From Acidobacteriota bacterium (GTDB taxonomy: Bacteria; Acidobacteriota; Blastocatellia; Pyrinomonadales; Pyrinomonadaceae), in assembly GCA_003385635.1 (NCBI GenBank), contig QQUY01000002.1:523385-587384 (forward strand): 64,000 nt of DNA, in the 5' to 3' direction. A model generated the notes under the pieces. That model was not told where the DNA came from, did no database searches, and was given only the letters and a program-made list of their open reading frames with translations. Shown in pieces: positions 35,891 through 45,187 of the stretch (its first letter is position 1; every line of letters starts with the position of its first letter). The position numbers and the translations under genes were made by a program.

Positions 35891-36409
35891 ATGCGCACTC
35901 TTTTTGTTTTTATACTTGTTTTAGCCTTTTCTGTATTTGCTCTTGGCCAGCAAAGCACCGGTCAGCCTGCCCACAACTTTCTTGAAACGACGATCACCGG
36001 TGAGAGCATAGAAATGGACAAACTCCGCGGCAAAGTCGTGGTCCTGACCTTCTGGTCGACGCGCTGCGAGATCTGCGCTTCCGAGATTCCGAACCTGAAC
36101 AGACTGGTGGATAAGTATGGCGAGAACGACGTTGAGTTCATCGGCCTGGCCTGGCAGGATAAGGCGAAACTCGAAGCGTTCTTCCAGAAGAAACCGTTTA
36201 AGTTCAAGATCGTCCCCCAAAGCTTCGGCGTCCTTCTCAAATACGCGGACCGGGATTCGCAGGGGAGATTGAACATGGGCTTTCCTTCTTACTTCATCGT
36301 GAGCCAGGACGGCACGGTGGTCTACAAATCGAGCGGCTTCGATAAAGTCAACAAGATCGACAGTACGATCTCAAAGCTCCTTTCGAACAATCTTGCGAAG
36401 GTCGATTAG
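35891..36409 (+). CDS. TlpA-like thioredoxin-fold protein, exported
   Basis: The product from the ATG at 35891 (172 aa) has a signal peptide (RTLFVFILVLAFSVFALGQ) and a thioredoxin/TlpA domain with the redox pair in STRCEICASEIP (CxxC) and the cis-Pro region GFPSYFIV. Such proteins reduce or resolve thiols in the periplasm, often for cytochrome maturation. An in-frame ATG at 35876 would put five extra residues before the signal. A terminator at 36435-36463 follows. Confidence 0.85.
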   Translation: MRTLFVFILVLAFSVFALGQQSTGQPAHNFLETTITGESIEMDKLRGKVVVLTFWSTRCEICASEIPNLNRLVDKYGENDVEFIGLAWQDKAKLEAFFQKKPFKFKIVPQSFGVLLKYADRDSQGRLNMGFPSYFIVSQDGTVVYKSSGFDKVNKIDSTISKLLSNNLAKVD

Positions 36410-36434
36410 TTTCGATTCGCCACCGAAATTTGAC

Positions 36435-36463
36435 GCCCGGGCAAACTCGCCCGGGCTTTCTTA
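36435..36463 (+). terminator. intrinsic terminator after the TlpA-like gene
   Basis: GCCCGGGC at 36435-36442 and 36449-36456 (self-complementary arms) form an 8-bp stem with loop AAACTC, followed by TTTCTTATT. Confidence 0.75.
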
Positions 36464-36570
36464 TTGGCTTCAGCACGCTGCTATCGGAACCCGGAGCGCC
36501 AGCGACGGGCAAGACAGAAGTCAGAGATCAGAGAAGAAATTCTAGATTCCAAATTCCAGATCAGTTACCC

Positions 36571-36805
36571 CGACAGACTCGACCGACTCACCAGACCCAA
36601 TAGACTCAACAGACTCAACAGACTCACCCGACCCAATAGACTCAACAGACTCACCCGACCCAATAGACTCAATAGACACACCAGACTCAACAGACTCAAC
36701 AGACTCACCCGACCCAATAGACTCAATAGACCCACCAGACTCAATAGACCCAACAGACTCAATAGACTCAACAGACTCACCCGACCCACCAGACTCAATA
36801 GACTC
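36571..36805. repeat. degenerate decamer array (GACTCAACAGACTC type)
   Basis: About 235 bases consist of joined units close to AGACTCAACA, with variants GACCCAATA and CCACC. Because three 10-base units make 30 bases, both strands stay open and give artefactual low-complexity frames. It sits between the TlpA-like gene and tRNA-Ser. Related arrays lie at 47070-47362 and 55440-55826. Confidence 0.85.
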
Positions 36806-36844
36806 CCCTCTCCTGTGGTATCATCTTCGTTCTCCCGCTCGTGC

Positions 36845-36930
36845 GGAGAGGTAGCATAATTGGTAATGCAGCGGTCTTGAAAACCGCCGCCCTCACGGGC
36901 TTGCAGGTTCGAGTCCTGTCCTCTCCGCCA
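36845..36930 (+). tRNA. tRNA-Ser (TGA)
   Basis: Acceptor GGAGAGG (36845-36851) pairs with CCTCTCC (36920-36926). The D-arm is GCAT...ATGC, and the anticodon arm GCGGT-CTTGAAA-ACCGC gives TGA. A long variable arm (GCCC...GGGC) is present as expected for Ser, as is the T-loop TTCGAGT. CCA is encoded at 36928-36930. Confidence 0.88.
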
Positions 36931-37040
36931 TTCAAGTTCCGGCCTGATACCGCTGAATTTGTAATCTTTTTGTAAGCCCCGCGTGCCGCCCGAGAAAATC
37001 GTTGATTCCCGTGCGGCGTTTGTTATAACTTAATCGCAAA

Positions 37041-37058
37041 TGAATGACGGTTCATTCA
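37041..37058. promoter_or_regulatory. FadR-type operator upstream of the TetR gene
   Basis: TGAATGA at 37041-37047 and TCATTCA at 37052-37058 form a perfect inverted repeat with a 4-base spacer. The arms match the FadR box known from Bacillus (TGAATGA-N4-TCATTCA). It lies 17 bases ahead of the regulator's ATG and so probably mediates autorepression and control of fadD. Confidence 0.75.
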
Positions 37059-37075
37059 CTTGAGACCTCTATCCG

Positions 37076-37693
37076 ATGACGATTTCAAAAACTGCAGATG
37101 TGTCGACGCACCCTTCAGGAACCGACAAGCGCGAGAAGATTCTCCGGGCGGCCGTAAAGGTTTTTGCCCGCAAGGGATATTTCAGCTCCAAGGTGTCCGA
37201 CATCGCCGGACAAGCGAAGATCGCGGACGGAACTGTCTACCTTTACTTCAAGAGTAAGGAAGAGATACTCCACTCTATCTTCAACCGGATGATGGAGAGT
37301 TTCATCTCTCAGGGCAGGAGCGAACTTGAGAATATTGAAAAAGCGGACGACAAACTGAGGCGAATAGGGGAACTTCATCTTGAACGACTCGGCGCGGATC
37401 GCGATCTTGCGATCGTTTTCCAGGTCCAGCTGCGTGGTTCCATTAAGTTCATGCGCGAGTTCTCTGCCGCGGGGTTCGCCGAGTATCTTGACATTATCCG
37501 CCGGACCATCGCCGAGGGTCAGAAGCAAGGTGTTTTTAGAAGAGACCTCAATCCCGTCATTTGCTCGAAGATCTTTTTCGGTGCACTTGATGAAATGGTA
37601 ACCAACTGGATTCTTTCAAAGAAAAAGTTCGAGTTGGCGCCGGCCGCTGGCGAGGTCATGGAAGTCTTTTTTAACGGGGTCGCAAGAAAGTGA
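37076..37693 (+). CDS. TetR-family regulator, FadR-like
   Basis: The 205-aa product has a TetR helix-turn-helix in REKILRAAVKVFARKGYFSSKVSDIAGQAKIADGTVYLYF-type order at residues 18-60. Its C-terminal domain resembles that of Bacillus FadR (FQVQLRGSIKFMREFS). FadR represses fatty acid degradation genes and is released by long-chain acyl-CoA. Three facts agree: the family, a FadR-type operator just upstream, and an acyl-CoA synthetase gene 15 bases downstream. Upstream in-frame starts would run through the operator and are rejected. Confidence 0.82.
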   Translation: MTISKTADVSTHPSGTDKREKILRAAVKVFARKGYFSSKVSDIAGQAKIADGTVYLYFKSKEEILHSIFNRMMESFISQGRSELENIEKADDKLRRIGELHLERLGADRDLAIVFQVQLRGSIKFMREFSAAGFAEYLDIIRRTIAEGQKQGVFRRDLNPVICSKIFFGALDEMVTNWILSKKKFELAPAAGEVMEVFFNGVARK

Positions 37694-37708
37694 CCGATCT
37701 GCTTTCAG

Positions 37709-39571
37709 ATGATTACGAAAGTTGCCGACCAGATAAAGCACAAGGTTAAGAGGATACCTCTCTACTCCGACGAACCTCAGACCCTCGCGGAACTCTTCTC
37801 GTATGCGCTCGAGAAGCACCCAAGAGCGGATGCTCTGAATTTCAAGCTGGACGGGGAATGGGTTCCGATCTCGACCGCCGAAATGTTCCAGCGCGCAAAC
37901 CGGATCGCGTGCGGACTTCGCGCCATCGGCATAGAGAAAGGCGACCGGGTCGCAATTCTCGCTCCGAATTCGCCCGACTGGACCATCACCGATGCGGCCT
38001 GCCAGATCTCCGGCGTAATCGACGTTCCCATTTACACAACCCTCGCACCCGCTTCAGTTGAGTACATCATCAGGGATTCGGGAGCCCGGGTCCTATTTAT
38101 CGACAGCGGGGATACTCTCGACAAGCTTCGCGGAAATCTGGCTCGTTGCGAATCGCTGGATCACATCGTGGTCTTTGAAGGCTCGGCTGAAGGAGCGATC
38201 TCACTCGAAGAACTTATGGAGCGCGGGACGGAACGGTCTGAATCCGATCCCGGCCTCATTGAGACCGCAATGAGCGAGATCGGAAAAGACGACATTGCGA
38301 CACTGATCTATACAAGCGGAACGACAGGTGAACCGAAAGGTGTGATGCTGACGCACGAAAATCTCCTGTCAAATGTGATCGATGCCGGCGAGAAATACGG
38401 GTTCACGGAAGAAGACATTCCGCTTTCTGTTCTCCCGCTTTCTCACGTGTTCGAAAGAACCGGGATGTATCTTTACATCTTTCACGGAATGGCGGTCCAT
38501 TACGCCGAGTCGATCGAGAAGGTACCCGACAATCTGCAGGAAGTCAGGCCGACGATGTTCGTCGGTGTTCCCAGGATCTTCGAAAAGGTCTACGCAAAAG
38601 CGAAAATGAAGGCCGCGGAGAAGAGCCCTGTCAAAGAGAAGATCTTTGATTGGGCGATTGATACCGCAAAGGAATACGCTTTGACGACCGAAGCGGGCGA
38701 TCCGGTTCCCAGGATGCTTGGAGTAAAGCATTCCATCGCGGACAAGCTCGTATATTCGAAATTCAGGAGCTTCTTCGGAGGTCGCCTTCGGTTCTGCATT
38801 ACCGGCGGAGCAGCTCTTTCTGACACTATCTTTCTTATCTTCACCGGCTCCGGGGTCCCGATCTTGCAGGGTTACGGCCTGACAGAAACGTCACCTGTGA
38901 TCTCGTCCAACAATCCCATCGACGTAAGGCTAGGCACGGTTGGCAGACCTATCAGGAATGTGAATGTCCGAATCGCGGGGGATGGCGAGATCGAAGTAAC
39001 CGGCCCCAACGTAATGGCCGGCTACTACAACAAGCCCGAAGCAACACGCGACACTTTTTCAGAAGACGGTTGGTTTAAGACCGGCGATATAGGCGAATTG
39101 GACGACGAGGGCTTTCTTAGGATCACCGATCGCAAGAAGGAGCTGTTCAAGACCTCTGGCGGAAAGTACATTGCTCCTTCACCTATCGAGCAGATGATCA
39201 AGGGTTCGAGATTTGTCAGCCAGGCGGTCCTGATCGGCAATGGCCGGAAGTTCGCGGCGGCCTTGATAGTGCCGGACTTTGAACAACTTGCTAGTCACGG
39301 CAGGTCCAAAGGCTGGAATGACACCGATCCCGCTGAATTATGCCAACTGAACGACGTGATCCAATTCTTTTCCGATCAGATCGATGAGCATTGCGAAGGG
39401 CTGGCCCGTTTCGAGACGGTAAAGAGGATCGCGCTTTTGAGCGAAGAACTCACCGTCGAAGGCGGTGAACTTACACCTACTCTGAAGATCAAGCGCCGGG
39501 TGATCGACGAGAAGTATTCTCTGGTGATCAACCGTTTATATGAGGAAGCGGAGAAGGAAAGCAGTTCGTGA
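37709..39571 (+). CDS. fadD: long-chain acyl-CoA synthetase
   Basis: The 620-aa AMP-forming ligase has the ATP loop LIYTSGTTGEPKGVMLTHEN, the GYGLTETSP motif, and the hinge TGDIGELDDEGFLRITDRKKE. A C-terminal catalytic Lys is expected near TPTLKIKRRV. It activates fatty acids to CoA thioesters for oxidation or lipid synthesis, and it belongs to the bacterial long-chain (FAA1-like) group. It is in one unit with the FadR-like regulator and closes with a strong terminator. Confidence 0.93.
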   Translation: MITKVADQIKHKVKRIPLYSDEPQTLAELFSYALEKHPRADALNFKLDGEWVPISTAEMFQRANRIACGLRAIGIEKGDRVAILAPNSPDWTITDAACQISGVIDVPIYTTLAPASVEYIIRDSGARVLFIDSGDTLDKLRGNLARCESLDHIVVFEGSAEGAISLEELMERGTERSESDPGLIETAMSEIGKDDIATLIYTSGTTGEPKGVMLTHENLLSNVIDAGEKYGFTEEDIPLSVLPLSHVFERTGMYLYIFHGMAVHYAESIEKVPDNLQEVRPTMFVGVPRIFEKVYAKAKMKAAEKSPVKEKIFDWAIDTAKEYALTTEAGDPVPRMLGVKHSIADKLVYSKFRSFFGGRLRFCITGGAALSDTIFLIFTGSGVPILQGYGLTETSPVISSNNPIDVRLGTVGRPIRNVNVRIAGDGEIEVTGPNVMAGYYNKPEATRDTFSEDGWFKTGDIGELDDEGFLRITDRKKELFKTSGGKYIAPSPIEQMIKGSRFVSQAVLIGNGRKFAAALIVPDFEQLASHGRSKGWNDTDPAELCQLNDVIQFFSDQIDEHCEGLARFETVKRIALLSEELTVEGGELTPTLKIKRRVIDEKYSLVINRLYEEAEKESSS

Positions 39572-39611
39572 CTTTCCTTACAAGCGGGATCAGCACCCGG
39601 AAAAGAAAGAA

Positions 39612-39640
39612 GAGGCTGCCCTGATCGGCAGCCTCTTTTT
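39612..39640 (+). terminator. intrinsic terminator after fadD
   Basis: GAGGCTGCC at 39612-39620 pairs with GGCAGCCTC at 39627-39635 around CTGATC, followed by TTTTT. Confidence 0.85.
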
Positions 39641-39672
39641 CGGTCTCAGGAAGCGCTTACTTATTCGGCCAA

Positions 39673-40662
39673 CTAGAAAAACACTCTCTGTGGCAGTATG
39701 TTGGCGGCGTTTTTTGCGGTGCCTGTAGCGATCTCGAAGATCGTCTCGGCAATGCTCTTCGGAGTCTTGTCGACTATAACTATATCTTCCGGTTCAAGCA
39801 TCACGTCCTTCTGATTGCCGTCGGCGATCTCTTTGAAATTGACCGTGATGATCTCCCGTTCCTTCGAGCCGGGTTTCAGCCTTCGGATGGTTATCTCTTT
39901 TTCCTTGGCCCTGTCTCGAAAACCGCCGGATTTCGCGATCGCCTCCGAAAGCGAGAGTCCGTTCTGGTTGATCTTGATCTCGCGAATGGCGTTCACCTCT
40001 CCGATGACGTAGACAGGCGGCGCTTTCTCAACGATGATCAGGTCACCCGGATAGATCCTGGGATTCGATTCAGGCTGTGCAGCCTGAATGCTGCTGAGAC
40101 TGTAACTGCGAGAAGGTACTTCAAGACCATCAATCGACTCGGCGATCCAATCGTCCTCGTTATCTTCAGGCGCACACATAGGGGTCTGGGTCCGGAACAC
40201 CTTTACAAACCCTCCGGCGTTCTCAATATTCACTCCACCGGTAAATGCGAGCAGCTCAAGAAGCGTCGCGGGCTTTTGCAGTTCAACACGAGAAGGATTT
40301 CTGACCTCCCCGAACACCGTCACCGGAGTTGGCTTTCTTCGCTCAGTCACCTGAACCGATACCAGAGGATCTTTCAGGTATTTTGAGAGCTTTTCTCTAA
40401 CCTCGTCTCTTATGTCGTTTTCCGTCCGGCACTTTGCCTGGATCGTATCCTCAACATACGGGATCGCAAACGAACCCGTTTCGTCGATCAATGCGACGAA
40501 ATTGAAATCCGGCTCGCCCAGAACCTTTCCTTCCAGCTTGTCTCCCGGACCTACAAGGTAGCCCTGGAGCTCAACGCCAGGTATCGAATCCGGAGACTGA
40601 GCAGCTATGGAAAGTGCTGATGCGAGCGCGAGGACGAGAACTGTCAATCTACTTCTGATCAT
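39673..40662 (-). CDS. Wza-like polysaccharide export protein
   Basis: The 329-aa product has a signal peptide (LTVLVLALASALSIAAQ) and a polysaccharide export domain (YLVGPGDKLEGKVLGEPDFN to DPLVSVQV). Two SLBB domains follow (PVTVFGEVRNPSRVEL and VYVIGEVNAIREIKI). Such proteins form the outer-membrane or periplasmic part of capsule and exopolysaccharide export. It lacks a lipobox Cys, unlike classical Wza. The CapD-like and galE genes 1.5 kb further on belong to the same type of pathway. Confidence 0.85.
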   Translation of the reverse strand: MIRSRLTVLVLALASALSIAAQSPDSIPGVELQGYLVGPGDKLEGKVLGEPDFNFVALIDETGSFAIPYVEDTIQAKCRTENDIRDEVREKLSKYLKDPLVSVQVTERRKPTPVTVFGEVRNPSRVELQKPATLLELLAFTGGVNIENAGGFVKVFRTQTPMCAPEDNEDDWIAESIDGLEVPSRSYSLSSIQAAQPESNPRIYPGDLIIVEKAPPVYVIGEVNAIREIKINQNGLSLSEAIAKSGGFRDRAKEKEITIRRLKPGSKEREIITVNFKEIADGNQKDVMLEPEDIVIVDKTPKSIAETIFEIATGTAKNAANILPQRVFF

Positions 40663-41337
40663 TGGAAAACTCCCTTCAAATTACGTGAGCGGAGAGAAAC
40701 TAGAAGAGTAACTCACAAGCGATTCCGATTCAAACATTTAGGAGGAAAGTTGCTTCAACCGCTGGCTCGCAACTCGTGGGCAGAACTTCGATCCTCTCGG
40801 GCGCATTCTGCCGCGAAGATGCCATCCTGCGATCGTTTCCGATTCAGAATCTGAAGTTGTAGGAGAACTTCGCAAACAGACTCCGGCTTCCTCTGACCAA
40901 TCCGTTGGTCCTTCTCTGAAAAAGAGGATCGAAGCCGTTAAAGAGGGTGTCGGATTCGAAGATACGGCACACGAATTATAGTGGTTTAATTCGGATATCT
41001 TGTCATTCCGATAAACCCCGCTTCTAGGCCGTGAAATGCTCTCCTCACAGCTTTTCAGGCTTCTGCTGACACTGGAATGCTGTGGCCTGAATTCCGAAAA
41101 TGATCGCAAACCCGATAAGAAACGATCATTGAAACGATTCTTCTGTCTCGGGCGCGCCTTATCGACATCAAGGCGAGTTCCGATACCGAAATCGCTGCCC
41201 AATACAAGGTCATCAAGAGAATCTCGTAGAACGTTCGCAGCATGCTCCCAAGTAGTTCAAACACGAAAAAGCAGAGCGTATCGGGAATGTCGAGACTCGG
41301 ACTCCGCAGACCGGTTGCACGGAGCGGATCTGGCCCT
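40663..41337. other. 675-base stretch without a supported gene
   Basis: Open frames exist on both strands (up to 154 codons on the minus strand at 40738-41202), but their translations are Ser/Arg-rich with no recognisable motif and no ribosome binding sites. I treat it as non-coding, perhaps holding a decayed gene. The Wza-like gene's promoter must lie near 40670-40730. Confidence 0.35.
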
Positions 41338-41727
41338 CTAGCAGTGCTCGCAGGCCTGGCACAGACGACGGTTGAGGATGTGAGCCGCCGAGATCAGTAC
41401 CGCGCCAAGAACAAGGAATGTCGTTTTGGTGATCAGGTCGTCCTCGAACAGTACGTGAGTCAGCACGATCAATGAAAGACCTGACGTGGCAAGGAATACC
41501 GACCTTAGCTTTCGATGCTCAGTTATGAAGGAAGGCACAAGGCTAAGCAGTGCCAGCGCTGCTGAAGCGCCTATCAATGATCGCTCAGCGGTTTCAGATA
41601 GTAGAAAGCCCAAGCCCGTGATCGGCAGCGCTCCGAGAAGGAACGGAAGTAACAAACAGTGGACTGCACAAGCCCAGGACGCCACTGCGCCAAATCCATC
41701 GACAAATCCTCCAATCCTTCCTTTCAT
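41338..41727 (-). CDS. MerC-domain membrane protein
   Basis: The 129-aa product has four hydrophobic helices and the MerC-type start WACAVHCLLLPFLL, with a Cys pair three residues apart. It ends in CQACEHC. MerC proteins carry mercury inward in mer operons. Chromosomal relatives away from mer genes are common and may handle other metals. No mer regulator or reductase is nearby, so mercury is not implied. Confidence 0.75.
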   Translation of the reverse strand: MKGRIGGFVDGFGAVASWACAVHCLLLPFLLGALPITGLGFLLSETAERSLIGASAALALLSLVPSFITEHRKLRSVFLATSGLSLIVLTHVLFEDDLITKTTFLVLGAVLISAAHILNRRLCQACEHC

Positions 41728-42200
41728 TTCTGCTCCCCTAAGATCGTTTTCGAGTAATTGCGCCTGACCCTTGTTGAAAAATGGTTCAGGGCGGTAGCGA
41801 AAGTTGATCGCTCAGAATATCGAAGATGAAACGTACTCCAACCGGTTTTTCACGAACTGCTCAAAAACAGCAATGACAGGCAGATAAAGGCCATTGAGCC
41901 AATTGCCGGGCTTGCAGGGAAGCGGCGTTCTACCCGTCTATTGGCCCGGGATTCAGGCGGGAATGTAAACCAGTGTTCCGTTTCGATGGGTGAATGCAGA
42001 AACAGTTAAATCCGGGAGGAACGGGTAAATGGGTCTATATTCACTTATAGGTTTGGCAACGTAAGAAGAATTCGTGCCTGGCAAAGGTGTGAAGTGCCCA
42101 TAGGTACAGTAACTTACCGTGCTGTTTCAAAGTTTGACACAGTTACTAAGGGCGAGTACTTTCAAATGTACACTACACGTCACTGTCCACGTTGTTCTTG
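41728..42200. other. 473-base upstream region of the polysaccharide genes
   Basis: No gene or strong secondary structure was found. TTGACA at 42134-42139 could be a -35 element for the CapD-like gene, but the matching -10 (TACTTT near 42157) is poor. Confidence 0.3.
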
Positions 42201-44171
42201 ATGAAAGTGGAAACTCGATTGGAAGACAGATATTGGTATCTCCGACGGCCGGTTCAGCTGTTGGCAGATGTCACCATACTCGGCGCAGCTTTCTACTTCG
42301 CATACCTCTTACGATTTGATTTCAACATTCCCGAAAACTACCAGGGCTATGCCATAAACCAGCTTCCGTTCGTGGTCCTGATACAGTTCGCGTCGCTAAT
42401 GTTCGTAGGCGCGTACTCGATTATCTGGCGGTACATAAGTCTCGAAGACATCAAGTCGTTCTTAAAGGCCGCGCTGATCTCGAGCATCATTCTGCTTGTA
42501 ATCCGGCTCGTGTTCGTTGCTGAAGAGGTCACCGTCTGGCAGGTCCCTCTGTCCGTCACCCTGATGTCTACGATCTTTGGGTACTCCGGTCTTCTGGCGC
42601 TAAGGGTACTGCGACGATTCATTTATGAGGTCAGCGAGAAGCGCGGATTTTCGCTTGCAAAACGAAGGATCAAGCAAAAGCCGACTCTCATCGTCGGAGC
42701 TGGCAGGATCGGGGCCGCACTTGCGAAAGAAATGGTTGGCAGGGTCGACGCCGAACTTGATATCCGCGGATTTGTCGATGACGACAGAAGAAAGCAGGGG
42801 GGGAGCGTCAACAGCATCAAGGTCCTGGGAAGCACGCTCGATCTCGCCCGGCTCGTTGATGAGCTCCAGATCGAGGAAGTGGTGCTCGCAATGGGTGAGG
42901 CGAAAGGCAAGGACATTCGCCGCATATTGGACATTTGCCGTTCGATCCCGATCAAAGCTCAGATCGTGCCAAGCCTGAACGAGATCGCGCACGGGCGCGT
43001 CAACGTCAGCAGGATCCGCGACGTTCAGATCGAAGACCTGCTCGGCCGGGAGCCGGTGAAGCTTGATGACGCAAACCTCAAAGAGTTTCTCAGGGACAAG
43101 GTCGTCATGGTCACGGGCGCGGGTGGATCGATCGGTTCCGAACTCGTCCGGCAGATCACAGGATACGAACCGGCGAGAATCCTGCTTGTAGAGCGTGCCG
43201 AATACTTCTTGTTCAACATTGAAAGAGAACTGGAGAAGGACTTCCCGGGAATCGAGAATTCCGCGCTTTTGGCCGATATCGGAGACGAGAAGCGGATGCG
43301 CGAGATCTTTGAGGAATTCAGGCCGGAGGTGATCTTTCACGCAGCCGCACACAAGCACGTGCCGCTGATGGAGAAGAATGCGATCGAGGCCGTCAAGAAC
43401 AATGTACTGGCAACAAAGCTCGTTGGAGGTCTAGCGGGAGAATACGGTGCAAAGGACTTCGTGCTCATCTCGACCGACAAAGCGGTCAACCCGACCTCTG
43501 TGATGGGTGCATCTAAACGCTTTGCCGAATTGGTGATCCAGTCGCTGAACCGCCAGCACGAAACGAATTATGTCGCCGTCCGATTCGGGAACGTTCTTGG
43601 TTCCGCCGGTTCGGTGGTCCCCATATTTAAGGAACAGATCGAACGGGGCGGACCGGTCACGGTTACAGATCGGGAAATGACCCGTTATTTTATGACGATT
43701 CCCGAGGCCTCGCAGCTCGTTCTTCAGGCTGCAGCACTGGGCAGAGGAGGCGAGATCTTCATACTTGATATGGGAGAACCTGTCCGGATCCTTGATCTCG
43801 CCGAAGACATGATCAGGCTTTCGGGTCTCGAACCTTACGAAGAGATCGACATCAGGTTTACCGGAAAGAGGGACGGCGAGAAGCTTTTCGAAGAGCTCGA
43901 GCTGACGGGCGAAGAACTGTTGAAGACCAAACACCCAAAGATCTTCATCGGCAGGCTTGCTACGTATACCGATAAAGAGGTTGAAGAGATCATCGCAGAG
44001 ATCAATGGTGCCATTGGCAGGTCAAATCCCGATCTGGTTCGCGAACTGATTAGCGAAAAGCTTCCCGAGTCAAGCATCGGATTGGCAAGTCCCGCCGAAG
44101 AGCCTGGAGAACCAGAGAAAGAAAGCTTTTTCCCCCACACCAACGAGCTCGGCACCGCCGGAAATCAATAG
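42201..44171 (+). CDS. membrane nucleotide-sugar epimerase/dehydratase (CapD/WbpM-like)
   Basis: The 656-aa product has four membrane helices in the first 140 residues. A CoA-binding-like Rossmann domain follows (VGAGRIGAALAKEM), then an SDR domain with VTGAGGSIGSELVRQI, HAAAHKHVPLME and the catalytic STDKAVNPTSVMGASKR. This is the layout of WbpM/FlaA1/CapD enzymes, which make UDP-4-keto-6-deoxy sugars for surface polysaccharides. The C-terminal 40 residues are an acidic extension. The ATG at 42201 is preferred over a TTG at 42192. galE follows 5 bases later. Confidence 0.9.
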   Translation: MKVETRLEDRYWYLRRPVQLLADVTILGAAFYFAYLLRFDFNIPENYQGYAINQLPFVVLIQFASLMFVGAYSIIWRYISLEDIKSFLKAALISSIILLVIRLVFVAEEVTVWQVPLSVTLMSTIFGYSGLLALRVLRRFIYEVSEKRGFSLAKRRIKQKPTLIVGAGRIGAALAKEMVGRVDAELDIRGFVDDDRRKQGGSVNSIKVLGSTLDLARLVDELQIEEVVLAMGEAKGKDIRRILDICRSIPIKAQIVPSLNEIAHGRVNVSRIRDVQIEDLLGREPVKLDDANLKEFLRDKVVMVTGAGGSIGSELVRQITGYEPARILLVERAEYFLFNIERELEKDFPGIENSALLADIGDEKRMREIFEEFRPEVIFHAAAHKHVPLMEKNAIEAVKNNVLATKLVGGLAGEYGAKDFVLISTDKAVNPTSVMGASKRFAELVIQSLNRQHETNYVAVRFGNVLGSAGSVVPIFKEQIERGGPVTVTDREMTRYFMTIPEASQLVLQAAALGRGGEIFILDMGEPVRILDLAEDMIRLSGLEPYEEIDIRFTGKRDGEKLFEELELTGEELLKTKHPKIFIGRLATYTDKEVEEIIAEINGAIGRSNPDLVRELISEKLPESSIGLASPAEEPGEPEKESFFPHTNELGTAGNQ

Positions 44172-44176
44172 TCGGA

Positions 44177-45160
44177 ATGGCCATTCTTGTCACCGGAGGA
44201 GCCGGTTATATCGGCAGTGTCGCGGTTGCAGACCTGTGTGCGGCTGGCGAAGCGGTAGTTGTGTTGGACAACCTCGTCTACGGCCATCGCGCCGCGGTGG
44301 ATGACCGGGCGGTCTTGTACGAGGGATCGATCGGCGACTCGTCTCTGGTAACCCGGATCCTGGAAGAACATTCGATCGAAGCAGTAATGCATTTCTCTGC
44401 TTATGCCTATGTAGGCGAATCTGTAGAGCACCCTGGAAAGTACTATCGGAACAACGTCGTCGAGACAGCGGCGTTGCTCGAGGCTATGACGGCGAAAAGA
44501 GTGAGAAAGCTCGTCTTTTCCTCCACCTGTGCTACATACGGCGAACCTCAGTTCACCCCGATCGACGAGTCACACCCGCAAAATCCAACACACCCTTATG
44601 GCTGGACCAAGCTCTTCGTCGAGAAAATGCTGGAAGGGTATGCTGTCGCGCACGATCTCCGTTCTGTTTCGCTGAGGTACTTCAATGCGGCGGGAGCCAC
44701 GGAAAAGCTGGGCGAGCAGCACGAACCGGAAACTCACTTGATCCCGCTCGTACTGGACGCTGCAGATGGGAAAAGGAAGTCGGTCTCGATCTACGGAACC
44801 GATTATCCGACTCGTGACGGAACCGCAGTTAGGGACTACATTCATGTTTCGGACCTCAGCGATGCTCATTTGCTTTCCCTTGAGTATCTTCGTTCCGGAG
44901 GTGGCTCGGAGGTTTTCAATCTTGGAAACGGGAACGGATACACGGTGAGGGAAGTTATCGATGCAGCCAAGCAGGTCACTGGCCGCGAGTTCTCCGTGAT
45001 CGAAACTGGCCGTAGGGCCGGCGATCCTTCTGAACTCGTCGCGGATTCTTCAAAGGCAGTTGAGGTGCTTGGTTGGAAACCTGTCAATCCCGAAATAGAA
45101 GACATCATCGGATCAGTTTGGAGCTGGCGTCGGAGGCACCCGAACGGCTTCAAAAAATGA
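44177..45160 (+). CDS. galE: UDP-glucose 4-epimerase
   Basis: GalE interconverts UDP-glucose and UDP-galactose with bound NAD. The 327-aa product starts AILVTGGAGYIGSV, has the catalytic Ser in FSSTCATYG and the YGWTK motif, the RYFNAAGA loop and the RDYIHVSDL block. It is coupled to the CapD-like gene upstream and probably supplies the same polysaccharide pathway. Confidence 0.95.
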   Translation: MAILVTGGAGYIGSVAVADLCAAGEAVVVLDNLVYGHRAAVDDRAVLYEGSIGDSSLVTRILEEHSIEAVMHFSAYAYVGESVEHPGKYYRNNVVETAALLEAMTAKRVRKLVFSSTCATYGEPQFTPIDESHPQNPTHPYGWTKLFVEKMLEGYAVAHDLRSVSLRYFNAAGATEKLGEQHEPETHLIPLVLDAADGKRKSVSIYGTDYPTRDGTAVRDYIHVSDLSDAHLLSLEYLRSGGGSEVFNLGNGNGYTVREVIDAAKQVTGREFSVIETGRRAGDPSELVADSSKAVEVLGWKPVNPEIEDIIGSVWSWRRRHPNGFKK

Positions 45161-45187
45161 GCCGTTGATGGACAAGTGAGTACAATT

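Noticed and set aside
35761..35958. 65-codon minus-strand frame upstream of recF
   Set aside because: It covers the promoter region and signal peptide of the TlpA-like gene and has no supporting motif.
36571..36805. Possible CRISPR array
   Set aside because: Units are only about 10 bases and contiguous, there are no unique spacers, and no cas genes are present.
36464..36859. Long Arg/Leu/Asn-rich open frames on both strands across the decamer array
   Set aside because: They arise because three 10-base units preserve the frame; there is no start context or natural composition.
40738..41202. 154-codon minus-strand frame between the Wza-like and MerC genes
   Set aside because: Ser/Arg-rich, no motif, no ribosome binding site, with competing frames on the other strand.
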